A program made the position numbers and the translations under genes. 64,000 nucleotides of DNA from Rhodospirillaceae bacterium. Its GTDB lineage: Bacteria; Pseudomonadota; Alphaproteobacteria; GCA-2731375. Shown piece after piece: positions 42,220 through 50,172 of this stretch. The DNA is taken from assembly GCA_018701215.1 (NCBI GenBank), contig JABIWH010000056.1, forward strand, positions 62,001 to 126,000. Direction: 5' to 3'. The first letter of the stretch is position 1; each line of letters starts with the position of its first letter. The notes beneath the pieces are model-generated. The model ran no database searches and was not told the origin of the DNA. It was given only the letters and a program-made list of their open reading frames with translations.

Positions 42220-43527
42220 TCAGCCGTGATAAATGCCCGCCGCCAGGGATGCCTCCGCCGGCGCGACGGTTAGGCAATCAAACTTCGCGCTCTTGATACG
42301 GCGGCACAGCTCGCTGGCCTGACGTTCGTTCATGCCATGCACGCGGGCCCGGTAGAAAATCGTCCGATTATTTTCGATCGTCTCAATCGAAACCTTGGCC
42401 CGGCTCAACAGATCCGGCAAGGCCCCGGATAGTTTGCGCAGATGCTGCTGCACCGAGGCAACATGGTTGAAGGCGCCAATCTGTACCGACCATGCGATGC
42501 CGTAATGGGGTATGAGTTTACTGGAGGAGATTTTGTCGGCCAGGTTACCCAGGTTACTCGGTCCGGCCAGACGCAAGGGCTTTTGCCGGGGCAGGGGGAC
42601 ATGGCCAAAGCCATCCATGCGGCCCCGCGGCCGCACGTAATTATTCGGCAAACCCTTTCCATCGCTGCGCTGCAACCTGACAAAACCGTTGCTCAACAGT
42701 TTGCGCATGCGCCGATCACGGCTCTTGGCCGAGCGGCCGCCGAACAGTACGCCCACCAGGCGGCCTTCGTCGCGGCTGGCCGAGGCGACCAGATTGAAGC
42801 CCGAGGCGCGGATATAACCGGTTTTGATGCCGTCAACGCCTTGGACGCTGCCAACCAGGTTGTTGTGGTTGCGGTAGGTCTTGCCCCGGTAAGTGAATGA
42901 CATCTTGGAGAAATAATCAAAATGCCGTGGGAAATCACGGCGAATGGCCAGGGCCAGTCGCGCCATGTCCCGCGCCGTGGAAAGCTGGCGGCGGTTCGGC
43001 AGGCCCGAGGCATTGCGGAAGGTGGTGCGGCTCATGCCAAGATCCCGGGCCCGACGGGTCATCAGCAAGGCGAATTTGAACTCTGTCCCGCCAATCGCCT
43101 CGGCCACCACGGTGGCCACGTCGTTGGCTGATTTTGTCACCAGCGCCAGGATCGCCTGACGCACCGTTATTGTTTCACCCCGTCGCAGGCCCAGTTTCGA
43201 GGCCGGCTGTCCCGCCGCCCGCCGCGACGCCTTCAAGCTCTGCTCCAAGCGCAGCTTGCCGTTGTCCAGCGCCTCGAACACCATGTAAAGGGTCATGATT
43301 TTTGTTAACGAAGCAGGATATTTGCGGGCATCCACATTGCGGGCGACCAGAATTCGGCCATTTTCGCCGTCCACCACCATTTCGGCGTAACGGGACCGCG
43401 CCGATGCCGGTTGCATCAGGGATGCCGCCAATAGCAGTAAAACGGCGAACCCCAAAAGAGCCTTTGCCGGCAACCATGACGGACCTGACAATACAGGCCC
43501 GCTGGAAGGAATGTCACGAAGAGTCAC
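42220..43527 (-). CDS. D-alanyl-D-alanine carboxypeptidase with SPOR domain
   Basis: This 435-residue penicillin-binding protein (family S11, DacA-like) trims peptidoglycan stem peptides in the periplasm. The N-terminal signal/anchor is AKALLGFAVLLLLAASLM. Catalytic motifs are complete: S73-L-T-K76, S-A-N in VTKSANDVAT, and KTG in GIKTGYIRASG. The last 75 or so residues form a SPOR domain (WSVQIGAFNHVASVQQHL), which binds denuded glycan at division sites. GTG at 43527 is the only reasonable start. Confidence 0.93.
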   Translation of the reverse strand: MTLRDIPSSGPVLSGPSWLPAKALLGFAVLLLLAASLMQPASARSRYAEMVVDGENGRILVARNVDARKYPASLTKIMTLYMVFEALDNGKLRLEQSLKASRRAAGQPASKLGLRRGETITVRQAILALVTKSANDVATVVAEAIGGTEFKFALLMTRRARDLGMSRTTFRNASGLPNRRQLSTARDMARLALAIRRDFPRHFDYFSKMSFTYRGKTYRNHNNLVGSVQGVDGIKTGYIRASGFNLVASASRDEGRLVGVLFGGRSAKSRDRRMRKLLSNGFVRLQRSDGKGLPNNYVRPRGRMDGFGHVPLPRQKPLRLAGPSNLGNLADKISSSKLIPHYGIAWSVQIGAFNHVASVQQHLRKLSGALPDLLSRAKVSIETIENNRTIFYRARVHGMNERQASELCRRIKSAKFDCLTVAPAEASLAAGIYHG

Positions 43528-43786
43528 GGGACCCTAGCGGTTTGCGCGGTGAATGAATGCGGCACGTGCGGTCCAACAATTATGAAATCCAACACTACGT
43601 TAAACGAATCATAGTCAATAATAGGTAAACAAATCGCATTTTAGCAAACGCAATTTCCTATTCCCCGCACACATTTACCGCCCCGGGCCAATGTAATGGA
43701 TAATCTATTCTGCGGGATCATCGCAGTGCCGCGGCCTGGCCCGCCAGGCCCTTTTTTTGCAGATTTCCTGGCAGGCCCCACCGCAG

Positions 43787-43887
43787 CGCAAAAAATTATG
43801 CTGCGTTGCACAATTTTATCATTGACAAATGGCTTGGGACGCCTATTTTTACCTCATGTTGCATTGCAGCATAACAATTTTTTGCGG
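43787..43887 (+). promoter_or_regulatory. Inverted-repeat operator flanking the phasin promoter
   Basis: Two near-identical half-elements face each other. The left reads CGCAAAAAATTATGCTGCGT (from 43787) and continues TGCA. The right arm (43857-43887), read on the minus strand, is CGCAAAAAATTGTTATGCTG followed by CAATGCA. They flank the -35/-10 of the phasin gene. The TGC-rich core (TTATGCTGC-N2-TGCA) resembles PhaR sites reported upstream of phasin genes in Alphaproteobacteria. The position fits autorepression of PHA granule genes, though the protein that binds is inference. Confidence 0.6.
43822..43849 (+). promoter_or_regulatory. Sigma-70 type promoter of the phasin gene
   Basis: A perfect -35 box TTGACA (43822-43827) is separated by 16 bases from TATTTT (43844-43849), giving a strong promoter about 80 bases before the phasin ATG. 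It lies between the two arms of an inverted repeat. Apart from this promoter and operator, the 404-base gap between the carboxypeptidase and phasin genes shows no other recognisable feature. Confidence 0.7.
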
Positions 43888-43931
43888 ACCTCCGCCGCCG
43901 GGCAGACGCCAACCAAAAGAGAGATTTGAGT

Positions 43932-44447
43932 ATGACCAGCAAGAACACTAAGCAGGACAACAAGCAGGCCGATGCGGCCAAGACCGCCGAAGCCATCGCG
44001 GCCGCCGGCCAGGAAACCCTTCGCGGTTTTGCCAAGGCCAGCACCGAGGGCTATGAAAAAGCTTTCGGCGGCATGCGCGAAAAGGCCGAGGAAATGTTCC
44101 AGGGCTATGGCGAACTGGCCGATAGCAGCAAGCAGAACATGGAAGCTTGGAACGATGCCAGCGCCGCATATGGCAAGGGCATGGAAGCCATCAGCGGTCA
44201 ATGGATGAACTTTGCCAAGCAGATGCTGGATAGCAACGTGCAGGCGACGAAGGCGATTCTAGGCGCCAAATCCCTGAACGAAGCCATGGAAATGCAATCC
44301 GAATACGCGCGCGGCAGCTTCGACGGCATGATGGCCCAGGGCACCAAGGTTGGTGAGCTGGCGACCAAGGTTGCCCAGGAGGCAGCCGAGCCGATCAACG
44401 CCCAATTCACCGCTTCGGTGGAGAAATGGCGCAAGAACGCGGCCTAA
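43932..44447 (+). CDS. Phasin family protein
   Basis: This 171-residue, almost wholly helical, alanine-rich protein has a phasin pattern. The core starts TLRGFAKASTEGYEKAFGGM and continues MFQGYGELADSSKQNMEAW and the AITEQ-like IMDSN/MLDSNVQATKAILGAKS segment with GSFDGMMAQGTKVGEL. Phasins coat polyhydroxyalkanoate granules in the cytoplasm. The N-terminal 15 residues are lysine- and glutamine-rich. It is a single-gene unit with a strong promoter, an operator and a double terminator, implying high expression. Confidence 0.9.
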   Translation: MTSKNTKQDNKQADAAKTAEAIAAAGQETLRGFAKASTEGYEKAFGGMREKAEEMFQGYGELADSSKQNMEAWNDASAAYGKGMEAISGQWMNFAKQMLDSNVQATKAILGAKSLNEAMEMQSEYARGSFDGMMAQGTKVGELATKVAQEAAEPINAQFTASVEKWRKNAA

Positions 44448-44458
44448 TGGCCGCATAG

Positions 44459-44523
44459 CAGCCCGGCTCTTCGAAGCCGGGCGCTATAGAGAAGGGCCCG
44501 GATCCTCCCACCGGGCCCTTTTT
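44459..44523 (+). terminator. Tandem hairpins and terminator after phasin gene
   Basis: A first hairpin, GCCCGGCT paired with AGCCGGGC around a TTCGA loop (44461-44482), lies about ten bases after the phasin stop. A second, GGGCCCGG paired with CCGGGCCC around ATCCTCCCA, runs into TTTTTC (44495-44523). The second is a standard Rho-independent terminator; the first may stabilise the 3' end. Confidence 0.85.
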
Positions 44524-44551
44524 CTATGGCCATTTTCCCTGCCCTCGGAGC

Positions 44552-44577
44552 GCCCGGCACATGGCCGGGCTTTTTTT
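44552..44577 (+). terminator. Additional Rho-independent terminator
   Basis: A 7-bp stem GCCCGGC/GCCGGGC with a five-base loop is followed by seven T residues, 30 bases after the previous terminator. Its arms resemble the first hairpin downstream of the phasin gene. It acts on plus-strand transcripts and backs up phasin termination. Confidence 0.8.
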
Positions 44578-44684
44578 GCCTTTTTTTTAAGACCTCCAAT
44601 CTACTATCGTGGTGTTTAGCCCCTTCCAATATGATGGAAATGGCCGATATGATAGGAAGGTGGCGTAACTTGCCCCGTTTTTTG

Positions 44685-44706
44685 TGACAATGAGATTTCA
44701 TTGACA
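44685..44706 (+). promoter_or_regulatory. Imperfect 22-bp palindrome upstream of clpS
   Basis: TGACAATGA-GATT-TCATTGACA is an inverted repeat with one mismatch, about 55-75 bases before the clpS start. It could be an operator or overlap the promoter (its right arm contains TTGACA), but no convincing -10 box lies 16-18 bases further on. The rest of the 44580-44755 gap shows nothing else. Confidence 0.35.
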
Positions 44707-44761
44707 TGATTGGGGCGGGTTGGATCGCGGCTACGAGACCCGGTTAGGAGGCCCAGTGGGC

Positions 44762-45196
44762 ATGCGCGACCGTAACGGTCAGGACTGGATGGCAGGATGT
44801 GGCACTGGTGGCGACGCCGGCAGATCCGTCGCCTATGGTGCTGGGCCCAGGCTGGCCGGCGGCGGGCAAGACGATGATCGGGATGGCGGCGGACCTGATG
44901 GCGGGGGCACGGATGTTGTTACCAAGACCAGCCCGAAGACCAAGAAACCATCCATGTACCGCGTGCTGTTGTTGAACGATGATTACACGCCCATGGAGTT
45001 TGTGGTCCATGTCCTGGAGCGCTACTTTAACAAGGACCAACAGGAAGCGACGCAAATCATGCTGCATGTGCACCAGAAGGGGGTTGGTGTCTGTGGCATA
45101 TTCCCATTTGAAATAGCGGAGACAAAGGTGATGCAGGTGACTGATCTGGCCCGCAAGAACCAACATCCGCTGCAATGTACGATGGAAAAAGTCTAG
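44762..45196 (+). CDS. clpS: ATP-dependent Clp protease adaptor ClpS
   Basis: ClpS delivers N-degron substrates to ClpAP. The conserved core (last about 85 residues) has YRVLLLNDDYTPMEFVVHVL, the acidic N-D-D-Y/P-M-E-F residue-binding pocket, then TQIMLHVHQKGVGVCGIFP and the end LQCTMEKV. The N-terminal extension of about 55 residues is rich in Gly and Asp and longer than usual for ClpS, where 20-30 residues are common. The ATG lies 10 bases after AGGAGG; a GTG at 44756 is closer to it. It overlaps clpA by one base (TAGTG), showing coupling. Confidence 0.9.
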   Translation: MRDRNGQDWMAGCGTGGDAGRSVAYGAGPRLAGGGQDDDRDGGGPDGGGTDVVTKTSPKTKKPSMYRVLLLNDDYTPMEFVVHVLERYFNKDQQEATQIMLHVHQKGVGVCGIFPFEIAETKVMQVTDLARKNQHPLQCTMEKV

Positions 45197-47586
45197 TGGC
45201 ATCATTCGCGACGGAATTGGAACAAAGCCTGCATCGGGCGCTACGCAGCGCCAACGAACGCCGGCATGAATTTGCAACCCTGGAACATCTGTTGCTGGCG
45301 TTGTGCGATGACAATGACGCGCGCTCGGTATTGCGCGCCTGCAACGTGGAGATTGACCAATTGCGGGGACAATTGGCTGATTACCTGGACGAGGATCTAG
45401 CCTCGCTGACGGTTGAGGACGAGGAGGAGGCGAAGCCCACCGCCGGCTTCCAACGCGTCATCCAGCGCGCCGTCTATCATGTGCAGTCGTCGGGCCGGGA
45501 CGAGGTCACCGGGGCCAATGTTCTGGTCGCGATCTTTGCCGAGCGCGAGAGCCATGCGGTCTACTTCCTGCAGGAACAGGATATGACCCGCCTGGATGCG
45601 GTCAGCTATATCTCCCACGGCGTGGCGAAAACACCGGGTATGAGCACCGAACGCACGGTGCATGGCACGGATGAAAAGGAAGAGGACGAAAGCGGCGTCA
45701 AATCCGGCGACGAAGCCCTGGCCGCCTATTGCGTCGACCTCAATGACAAAGCGCGCAGCGGCCGCATTGATCCGGTCATCGGGCGGGAGGAAGAGCTGGA
45801 ACGGACTATTCAGATCCTCTGCCGGCGGCAAAAGAACAATCCATTGCTGGTCGGCGACCCCGGCGTGGGCAAGACCGCCATCGCCGAAGGCCTGGCGCGC
45901 CGGGTGGTTCTGGGCGAAGTGCCCGAGGTGTTGCGCGAAACCACGATCTATTCCCTGGATATGGGCGCCTTGTTGGCCGGTACGCGTTATCGCGGTGATT
46001 TCGAAGAGCGCCTGAAGGCGGTCATCACCGAGCTGGAAAATCACGACGATGCAATTCTGTTTATTGACGAAATCCATACGGTGATCGGCGCCGGTGCCAC
46101 CTCTGGCGGCGCCATGGATGCCTCCAACATGTTGAAGCCGGCCTTGGCCTCCGGCACCATCCGATGCATGGGTTCCACCACTTACAAGGAATACCGCGGC
46201 TATATCGAGAAGGACCGGGCCTTGTTGCGGCGCTTTCAAAAAATCGACGTCAACGAGCCTACCGTGGATGATGCGGTCAAGATTCTGAAAGGCCTGAAGC
46301 CTTATTTCGAGGATTACCACAACATCCGATACACCGGCGACGCCATCAAGGCGGCGGTGGAACTGTCGGCGAAATATATCAATGACCGCAAGCTGCCCGA
46401 CAAGGCGATCGATGTGATCGACGAAGTGGGCGCGGCCCAGATGCTGCTGCCCGAGCATCGGCGCAAGAAAACCATCTCGGTCAAGGATGTCGAGAATGTG
46501 GTGGCCAAGATTGCCCGCATTCCGCCGAAAACCGTCTCCAAGGATGACCGGGCCAGCTTGGCCAATCTGGAAGGCGAATTGACGGACGTGGTGTTTGGCC
46601 AGGATCAGGCCATTGATGCCCTGGCGACGGCCCTGAAAATGTCCCGCGCCGGCCTGCGGGAGCCTGAAAAACCCATCGGCAGCTACTTGTTTTCGGGCCC
46701 CACCGGTGTCGGCAAGACCGAAGTGGCGCGGCAACTGGCCAAGATCATGGGCATGGAAATGGTCCGCTTCGATATGTCCGAATATATGGAACGGCACACG
46801 GTCAGCCGCCTGATTGGCGCGCCGCCCGGATATGTCGGCTTTGATCAGGGCGGTATGTTGACCGATGCCATTGATCAAAACCCGCATGCGGTGTTGCTGC
46901 TGGACGAGATCGAGAAAGCCCATCCGGATCTGTTCAACATTCTGTTGCAGATCATGGACTACGGCAAACTGACCGATCACAACGGCAAGCATATTGATTT
47001 CCGCAACGTGGTGCTGATCATGACCACCAACGCGGGTGCTTCGGAAATGTCGAAAATGGCCATCGGCTTCGGCCGGGAAAACCGGGTCGGCGCCGATGAG
47101 GAGGCCATTGACCGCCTGTTCACACCGGAATTCCGCAATCGCCTGGACGCGACCATCAGCTTCTCGGCCCTGCCGCCGGAGGTGATTTCCAAGGTCGTGG
47201 ACAAGTTCATTGGTGAACTTGAAGATCAGTTGAGCGAACGCAAGGTTGCCATCAAGCTGACCACGGCGGCCCGCGACTGGTTGGCGGAAAAGGGCTATGA
47301 CCAGCTTTATGGCGCCCGTCCCCTGGGCCGGATCATCCAGGAAAAGGTGAAGAAGCCTTTGGCGGATGAATTGTTGTTCGGCAGCTTGGCCAAGGGCGGT
47401 CAGGTGGCGATTGACGTTGTCGATGGCCAGCTGAGCTTCGAGTTCCAGGCCAAGGAGAAACGGCCCCCTGGCAACAAGGGCGGCAGCGGCAAGAAAGGCG
47501 ATGACGGCAGTGATGGCAAGAGTGGCGGCGGCCCCGCCGATCCGGAAACACCGAACGGTGACAAGATTCCAGAATTGGTCACCTGA
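45196..47586 (+). CDS. clpA: ATP-dependent Clp protease ATPase subunit ClpA
   Basis: ClpA is the hexameric unfoldase of the ClpAP protease. The product (796 residues) starts at GTG 45196 with ASFATELEQSLHRALRSANE, the usual ClpA N-domain. It has two AAA+ modules: Walker A GDPGVGKTAIAEGLARRV with Walker B AILFIDEIHTVIG, and GPTGVGKTEVARQLAK with VLLLDEIEKAHPD. The ClpP-docking region follows (EMSKMAIGFGRENRV). The C-terminus carries an unusual hydrophilic tail of about 45 residues rich in Gly, Lys and Asp. It is the second gene of the clpS-clpA operon. Confidence 0.96.
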   Translation: MASFATELEQSLHRALRSANERRHEFATLEHLLLALCDDNDARSVLRACNVEIDQLRGQLADYLDEDLASLTVEDEEEAKPTAGFQRVIQRAVYHVQSSGRDEVTGANVLVAIFAERESHAVYFLQEQDMTRLDAVSYISHGVAKTPGMSTERTVHGTDEKEEDESGVKSGDEALAAYCVDLNDKARSGRIDPVIGREEELERTIQILCRRQKNNPLLVGDPGVGKTAIAEGLARRVVLGEVPEVLRETTIYSLDMGALLAGTRYRGDFEERLKAVITELENHDDAILFIDEIHTVIGAGATSGGAMDASNMLKPALASGTIRCMGSTTYKEYRGYIEKDRALLRRFQKIDVNEPTVDDAVKILKGLKPYFEDYHNIRYTGDAIKAAVELSAKYINDRKLPDKAIDVIDEVGAAQMLLPEHRRKKTISVKDVENVVAKIARIPPKTVSKDDRASLANLEGELTDVVFGQDQAIDALATALKMSRAGLREPEKPIGSYLFSGPTGVGKTEVARQLAKIMGMEMVRFDMSEYMERHTVSRLIGAPPGYVGFDQGGMLTDAIDQNPHAVLLLDEIEKAHPDLFNILLQIMDYGKLTDHNGKHIDFRNVVLIMTTNAGASEMSKMAIGFGRENRVGADEEAIDRLFTPEFRNRLDATISFSALPPEVISKVVDKFIGELEDQLSERKVAIKLTTAARDWLAEKGYDQLYGARPLGRIIQEKVKKPLADELLFGSLAKGGQVAIDVVDGQLSFEFQAKEKRPPGNKGGSGKKGDDGSDGKSGGGPADPETPNGDKIPELVT

Positions 47587-47761
47587 CGACTAGCACATGT
47601 TTCTTCAAAACATGCTCAGACTGTTAAGAAAAGAGCAATTGAAGCAATAATCTAAGTTGCGCCAAACAAGTCTTGGGCGACTCCGATTAATTGCAAATTG
47701 CTCTAATATCATCGCCTGGTATTGTTGCTGACACGAAGATGTTGCCACCAAAGCGAGAGCC

Positions 47762-48094
47762 ATGATGCCTGAAACGCCGCGATATCTATTGATCGTCAAC
47801 GCCGAGATCGAACCTTCGGTCGAGGCTGCCTGGAACAAATGGTATGACGAGGAACACCTGCCCGATGCCCTGGCTTGTCCCGGCGTTTTGTCCGGTAACC
47901 GATATGTCTCGGTCGGGGACGCCAGCCTGACCAGGGACGGTGGCAAATCTACTTCATCTGCACGGTCTTATGTGGCGGTCTATGAGCTTAGCGGGCCGGA
48001 GGCTTTGGAAACGCCCGAATTCATCGAAATGCGGGGTTGGTACCAGTTCACCGACAAGATCATCGCCCGCACTCAGGTTTTCGAGAAGATCTAA
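47762..48094 (+). CDS. Small dimeric alpha-beta barrel-like protein (EthD-like)
   Basis: This 110-residue protein reads RYLLIVNAEIEPSVEAAWNK, then WYDEEHLPDALACPGVLSGN and ARSYVAVYELSGPEALETPE. The W-x-x-W-Y-x-x-E-H-L-P pattern is like EthD/YciI-type ferredoxin-like barrels that act on small aromatic or polyketide compounds. The function is unknown. It converges with the PhyH gene, sharing four bases at the stops. A 174-base gap after clpA contains one weak hairpin (about 47591-47615) without a T-run. Confidence 0.75.
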   Translation: MMPETPRYLLIVNAEIEPSVEAAWNKWYDEEHLPDALACPGVLSGNRYVSVGDASLTRDGGKSTSSARSYVAVYELSGPEALETPEFIEMRGWYQFTDKIIARTQVFEKI

Positions 48095-48999
48095 CCTTCG
48101 CCACCGCCTGACGTACCGGCGGAATTCTGTCCGATCACGGTAAAGAACGAGGCCGACTTGGGCTGTTGCGGCAATTCCACCTGCAACGGGATCATGCGGG
48201 CCGTGCGGCTGGCCTGGCCGCGCACGATGGTGCCCTCCAATGTGGACGGCATGGGATTCCGGGCGATGGGCACCGCATCCGCCGCGCTGTAGACGCAGAT
48301 ATAAATTCCGCGGCGGCGGTCGGCCGATAGGTTGGCTTCGCTGCCATGTTGCAGGCGGGTATGCATCAGACAGACGGCGCCGGCCTTGCCCTCGATGGGA
48401 ACCTGCCGGGCGATATAATCCTGCTCCAACGCAGGCGCCACCATGCCGGTGAAAGCGCCGTCCTGGAACAGACTGTCGATGGTGCCCTTATGGGTGCCCG
48501 GCACCACCATCAGACAGCCGTTTTCCTCGTCAACGTCGTCCAACAGCAATAGCGCCGTGACAACGTCATCATTGGTATGCGGCGTGTAGGGAAAGTCCTG
48601 ATGATAGCGGACCACGGTTTCGCTGCCTGGCAGTTTCGAATTGATCTTGCAATGGTGATATTTAACATCCGGGCCGATCAGATCGGCGACCATGTCGACC
48701 ATGGGCGCATCGGTCATGACGGCATGGAAATGCTCGGATACTTCGCACGGGTTATTGATCCGCCGCAGGGCCGGCTGTTCGGCGGAATGCTCTTCCCCCA
48801 TGTCGAAGCGCGGCCGGTCGTCCACCGTGGGCGGGCCATAGGGTTCTGTGTGGCCCCGGCTTTCCTCGCCCCAGTCATCCATCTGCCGGCGTAGCTTTGC
48901 CAAGGTGGCATCATCAACCGCGCCGTCCATGACCAGATAGCCGTCACGCCAGAATATCTCCTGTTGCGCGGGGGAAAGGATCTTGCCTGTTTCCGTCAT
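48091..48999 (-). CDS. Phytanoyl-CoA dioxygenase (PhyH) family protein
   Basis: The 302-residue protein is an Fe(II)/2-oxoglutarate-dependent PhyH-type oxygenase. It starts SPAQQEIFWRDGYLVMDGAV. The iron ligands are H133-x-D135 in VVRYHQDFPYTPH and the distal His218 in HTRLQHGSEANLS, followed by the 2-oxoglutarate-binding Arg in DRRRGIYICVYS. The family hydroxylates diverse small molecules in bacteria; the substrate is unknown. It is a single gene transcribed away from the SDR at 49108. Confidence 0.88.
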   Translation of the reverse strand: MTETGKILSPAQQEIFWRDGYLVMDGAVDDATLAKLRRQMDDWGEESRGHTEPYGPPTVDDRPRFDMGEEHSAEQPALRRINNPCEVSEHFHAVMTDAPMVDMVADLIGPDVKYHHCKINSKLPGSETVVRYHQDFPYTPHTNDDVVTALLLLDDVDEENGCLMVVPGTHKGTIDSLFQDGAFTGMVAPALEQDYIARQVPIEGKAGAVCLMHTRLQHGSEANLSADRRRGIYICVYSAADAVPIARNPMPSTLEGTIVRGQASRTARMIPLQVELPQQPKSASFFTVIGQNSAGTSGGGEG

Positions 49000-49107
49000 C
49001 CTGTTTGGCCTCTTTGTAACTCTTCAAACATTTATCCCTGAAGTCGCGGCTTGCGTCCAGCCTACATTCAGATCACAAATAGGCGGTAGCAATTCCAAGG
49101 GTTTTCC

Positions 49108-49902
49108 ATGCGCCTGAAAGACAAAGTCGCGATCATCACCGGCGCCGGCCAAAGCGAAGCCGACGGTATGGGTAACGGGCGGGCGACGGCGCTGTCCTTT
49201 GCCCGCCAGGGCGCGAAACTGATGCTGGCGAACCGCTCCAGCCCTTCCATGGACGAGACCGCGCGGCAGGTCCGCGCCGAGGGCTTCGCGGTCGAAAGCA
49301 TGCTGGCCGATATCACGAACGAGGATGATTGCCGCCAACTGATGGCCGCCACCACTCAAGCCTTTGGCCGGATCGATATCCTGCATAATAATGTCGGTGC
49401 CGGCACGGTGGAGGGCGATACTGCCGATATCGACCTGGCGGCCTGGCGGCAATGCCTGGAGATGAACCTGACCGGGCCAATGTTGTTGTCCAAGCATGTG
49501 CTGCCCATCATGCGGGCGCAGCAATCGGGCTGCATTACCCATACCAGTTCCGTTGCTTCCGTTGCCTCGCTACCTCTGATCGCCTATAAGGCGGCGAAAT
49601 CCGCGCTGAATGAATTCTGCCGCTGGCTGGCCTTCGAGAACGGGCCCTACAATATCCGCTGCAATGTCTTGATGTTGGGTCTGATGGACACGCCAACGGC
49701 GATCGAGATGTATCATCAAAACAGCGGCCTGCCCCATGACGAGATCCGCCGCCAGCGCGCAGAACTGCCCCGCATGGGGCGCATGGGCGATGCCTGGGAC
49801 GCCGCCGCCGCCGCTTTGTTTCTGGCCTCTGACGCGGCTGCCTATATTACCGGCGCGGTCATCCCCGTGGATGGCGGCCTCACCACAAGGGTTGGCTCAT
49901 GA
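49108..49902 (+). CDS. SDR family oxidoreductase
   Basis: This 264-residue classical SDR begins LKDKVAIITGAGQSEADGMG, an extended version of the T-G-x3-G-x-G loop, with NRSS after the second strand. It has HNNVGAG (variant NNAG), the catalytic Ser in THTSSVASVASLP and Tyr-Lys in YKAAKSALNEFC. The substrate is unknown. The small slyX gene begins inside its stop (ATGA), so the two are co-translated. Confidence 0.9.
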   Translation: MRLKDKVAIITGAGQSEADGMGNGRATALSFARQGAKLMLANRSSPSMDETARQVRAEGFAVESMLADITNEDDCRQLMAATTQAFGRIDILHNNVGAGTVEGDTADIDLAAWRQCLEMNLTGPMLLSKHVLPIMRAQQSGCITHTSSVASVASLPLIAYKAAKSALNEFCRWLAFENGPYNIRCNVLMLGLMDTPTAIEMYHQNSGLPHDEIRRQRAELPRMGRMGDAWDAAAAALFLASDAAAYITGAVIPVDGGLTTRVGS

Positions 49903-50120
49903 GCGAAATGGATGATCTGCGGCAGCGTCTGATGGCGCTGGAAAGCCACAGCGCCCATCAGGACGGTACCATCGAGGATTTGTCCGAGATGGTAAGCCAG
50001 CAATGGACCGAGATCGAGACCCTGCGCCAGACCCTGGCCGAGCTGCGCGCGCGCCTGGGCCGCGTCGAGGACGATGTTGCGCCCGCCGCGCCCGACGACC
50101 AGCCGCCGCCGCATTATTGA
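49899..50120 (+). CDS. slyX: SlyX family protein
   Basis: This 73-residue protein is a short coiled coil, with heptads through RLMALESHSAHQDGTIEDLS and WTEIETLRQTLAELRARLGR, and ends in the typical proline-rich PPPHY. SlyX-like proteins are small coiled coils of unknown function. The ATG overlaps the SDR stop as ATGA. Confidence 0.88.
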   Translation: MSEMDDLRQRLMALESHSAHQDGTIEDLSEMVSQQWTEIETLRQTLAELRARLGRVEDDVAPAAPDDQPPPHY

Positions 50121-50172
50121 AACCTCTAAATCCCGCTCGTTTAGCGCTGCCGCCTATGGCGCCTAAACCGTT

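Noticed and set aside
45397..46992. Long open frame antisense to clpA (about 530 codons), and similar long antisense frames opposite the DUF4159 gene (32709-34291)
   Set aside because: They mirror the codon structure of strongly supported genes in a GC-rich genome, have no family motifs or ribosome sites, and are expected shadows.
47591..47615. Terminator after clpA (CATGTTT with AAACATG)
   Set aside because: The stem is short and not followed by a T-run, so I could not support a terminator call.
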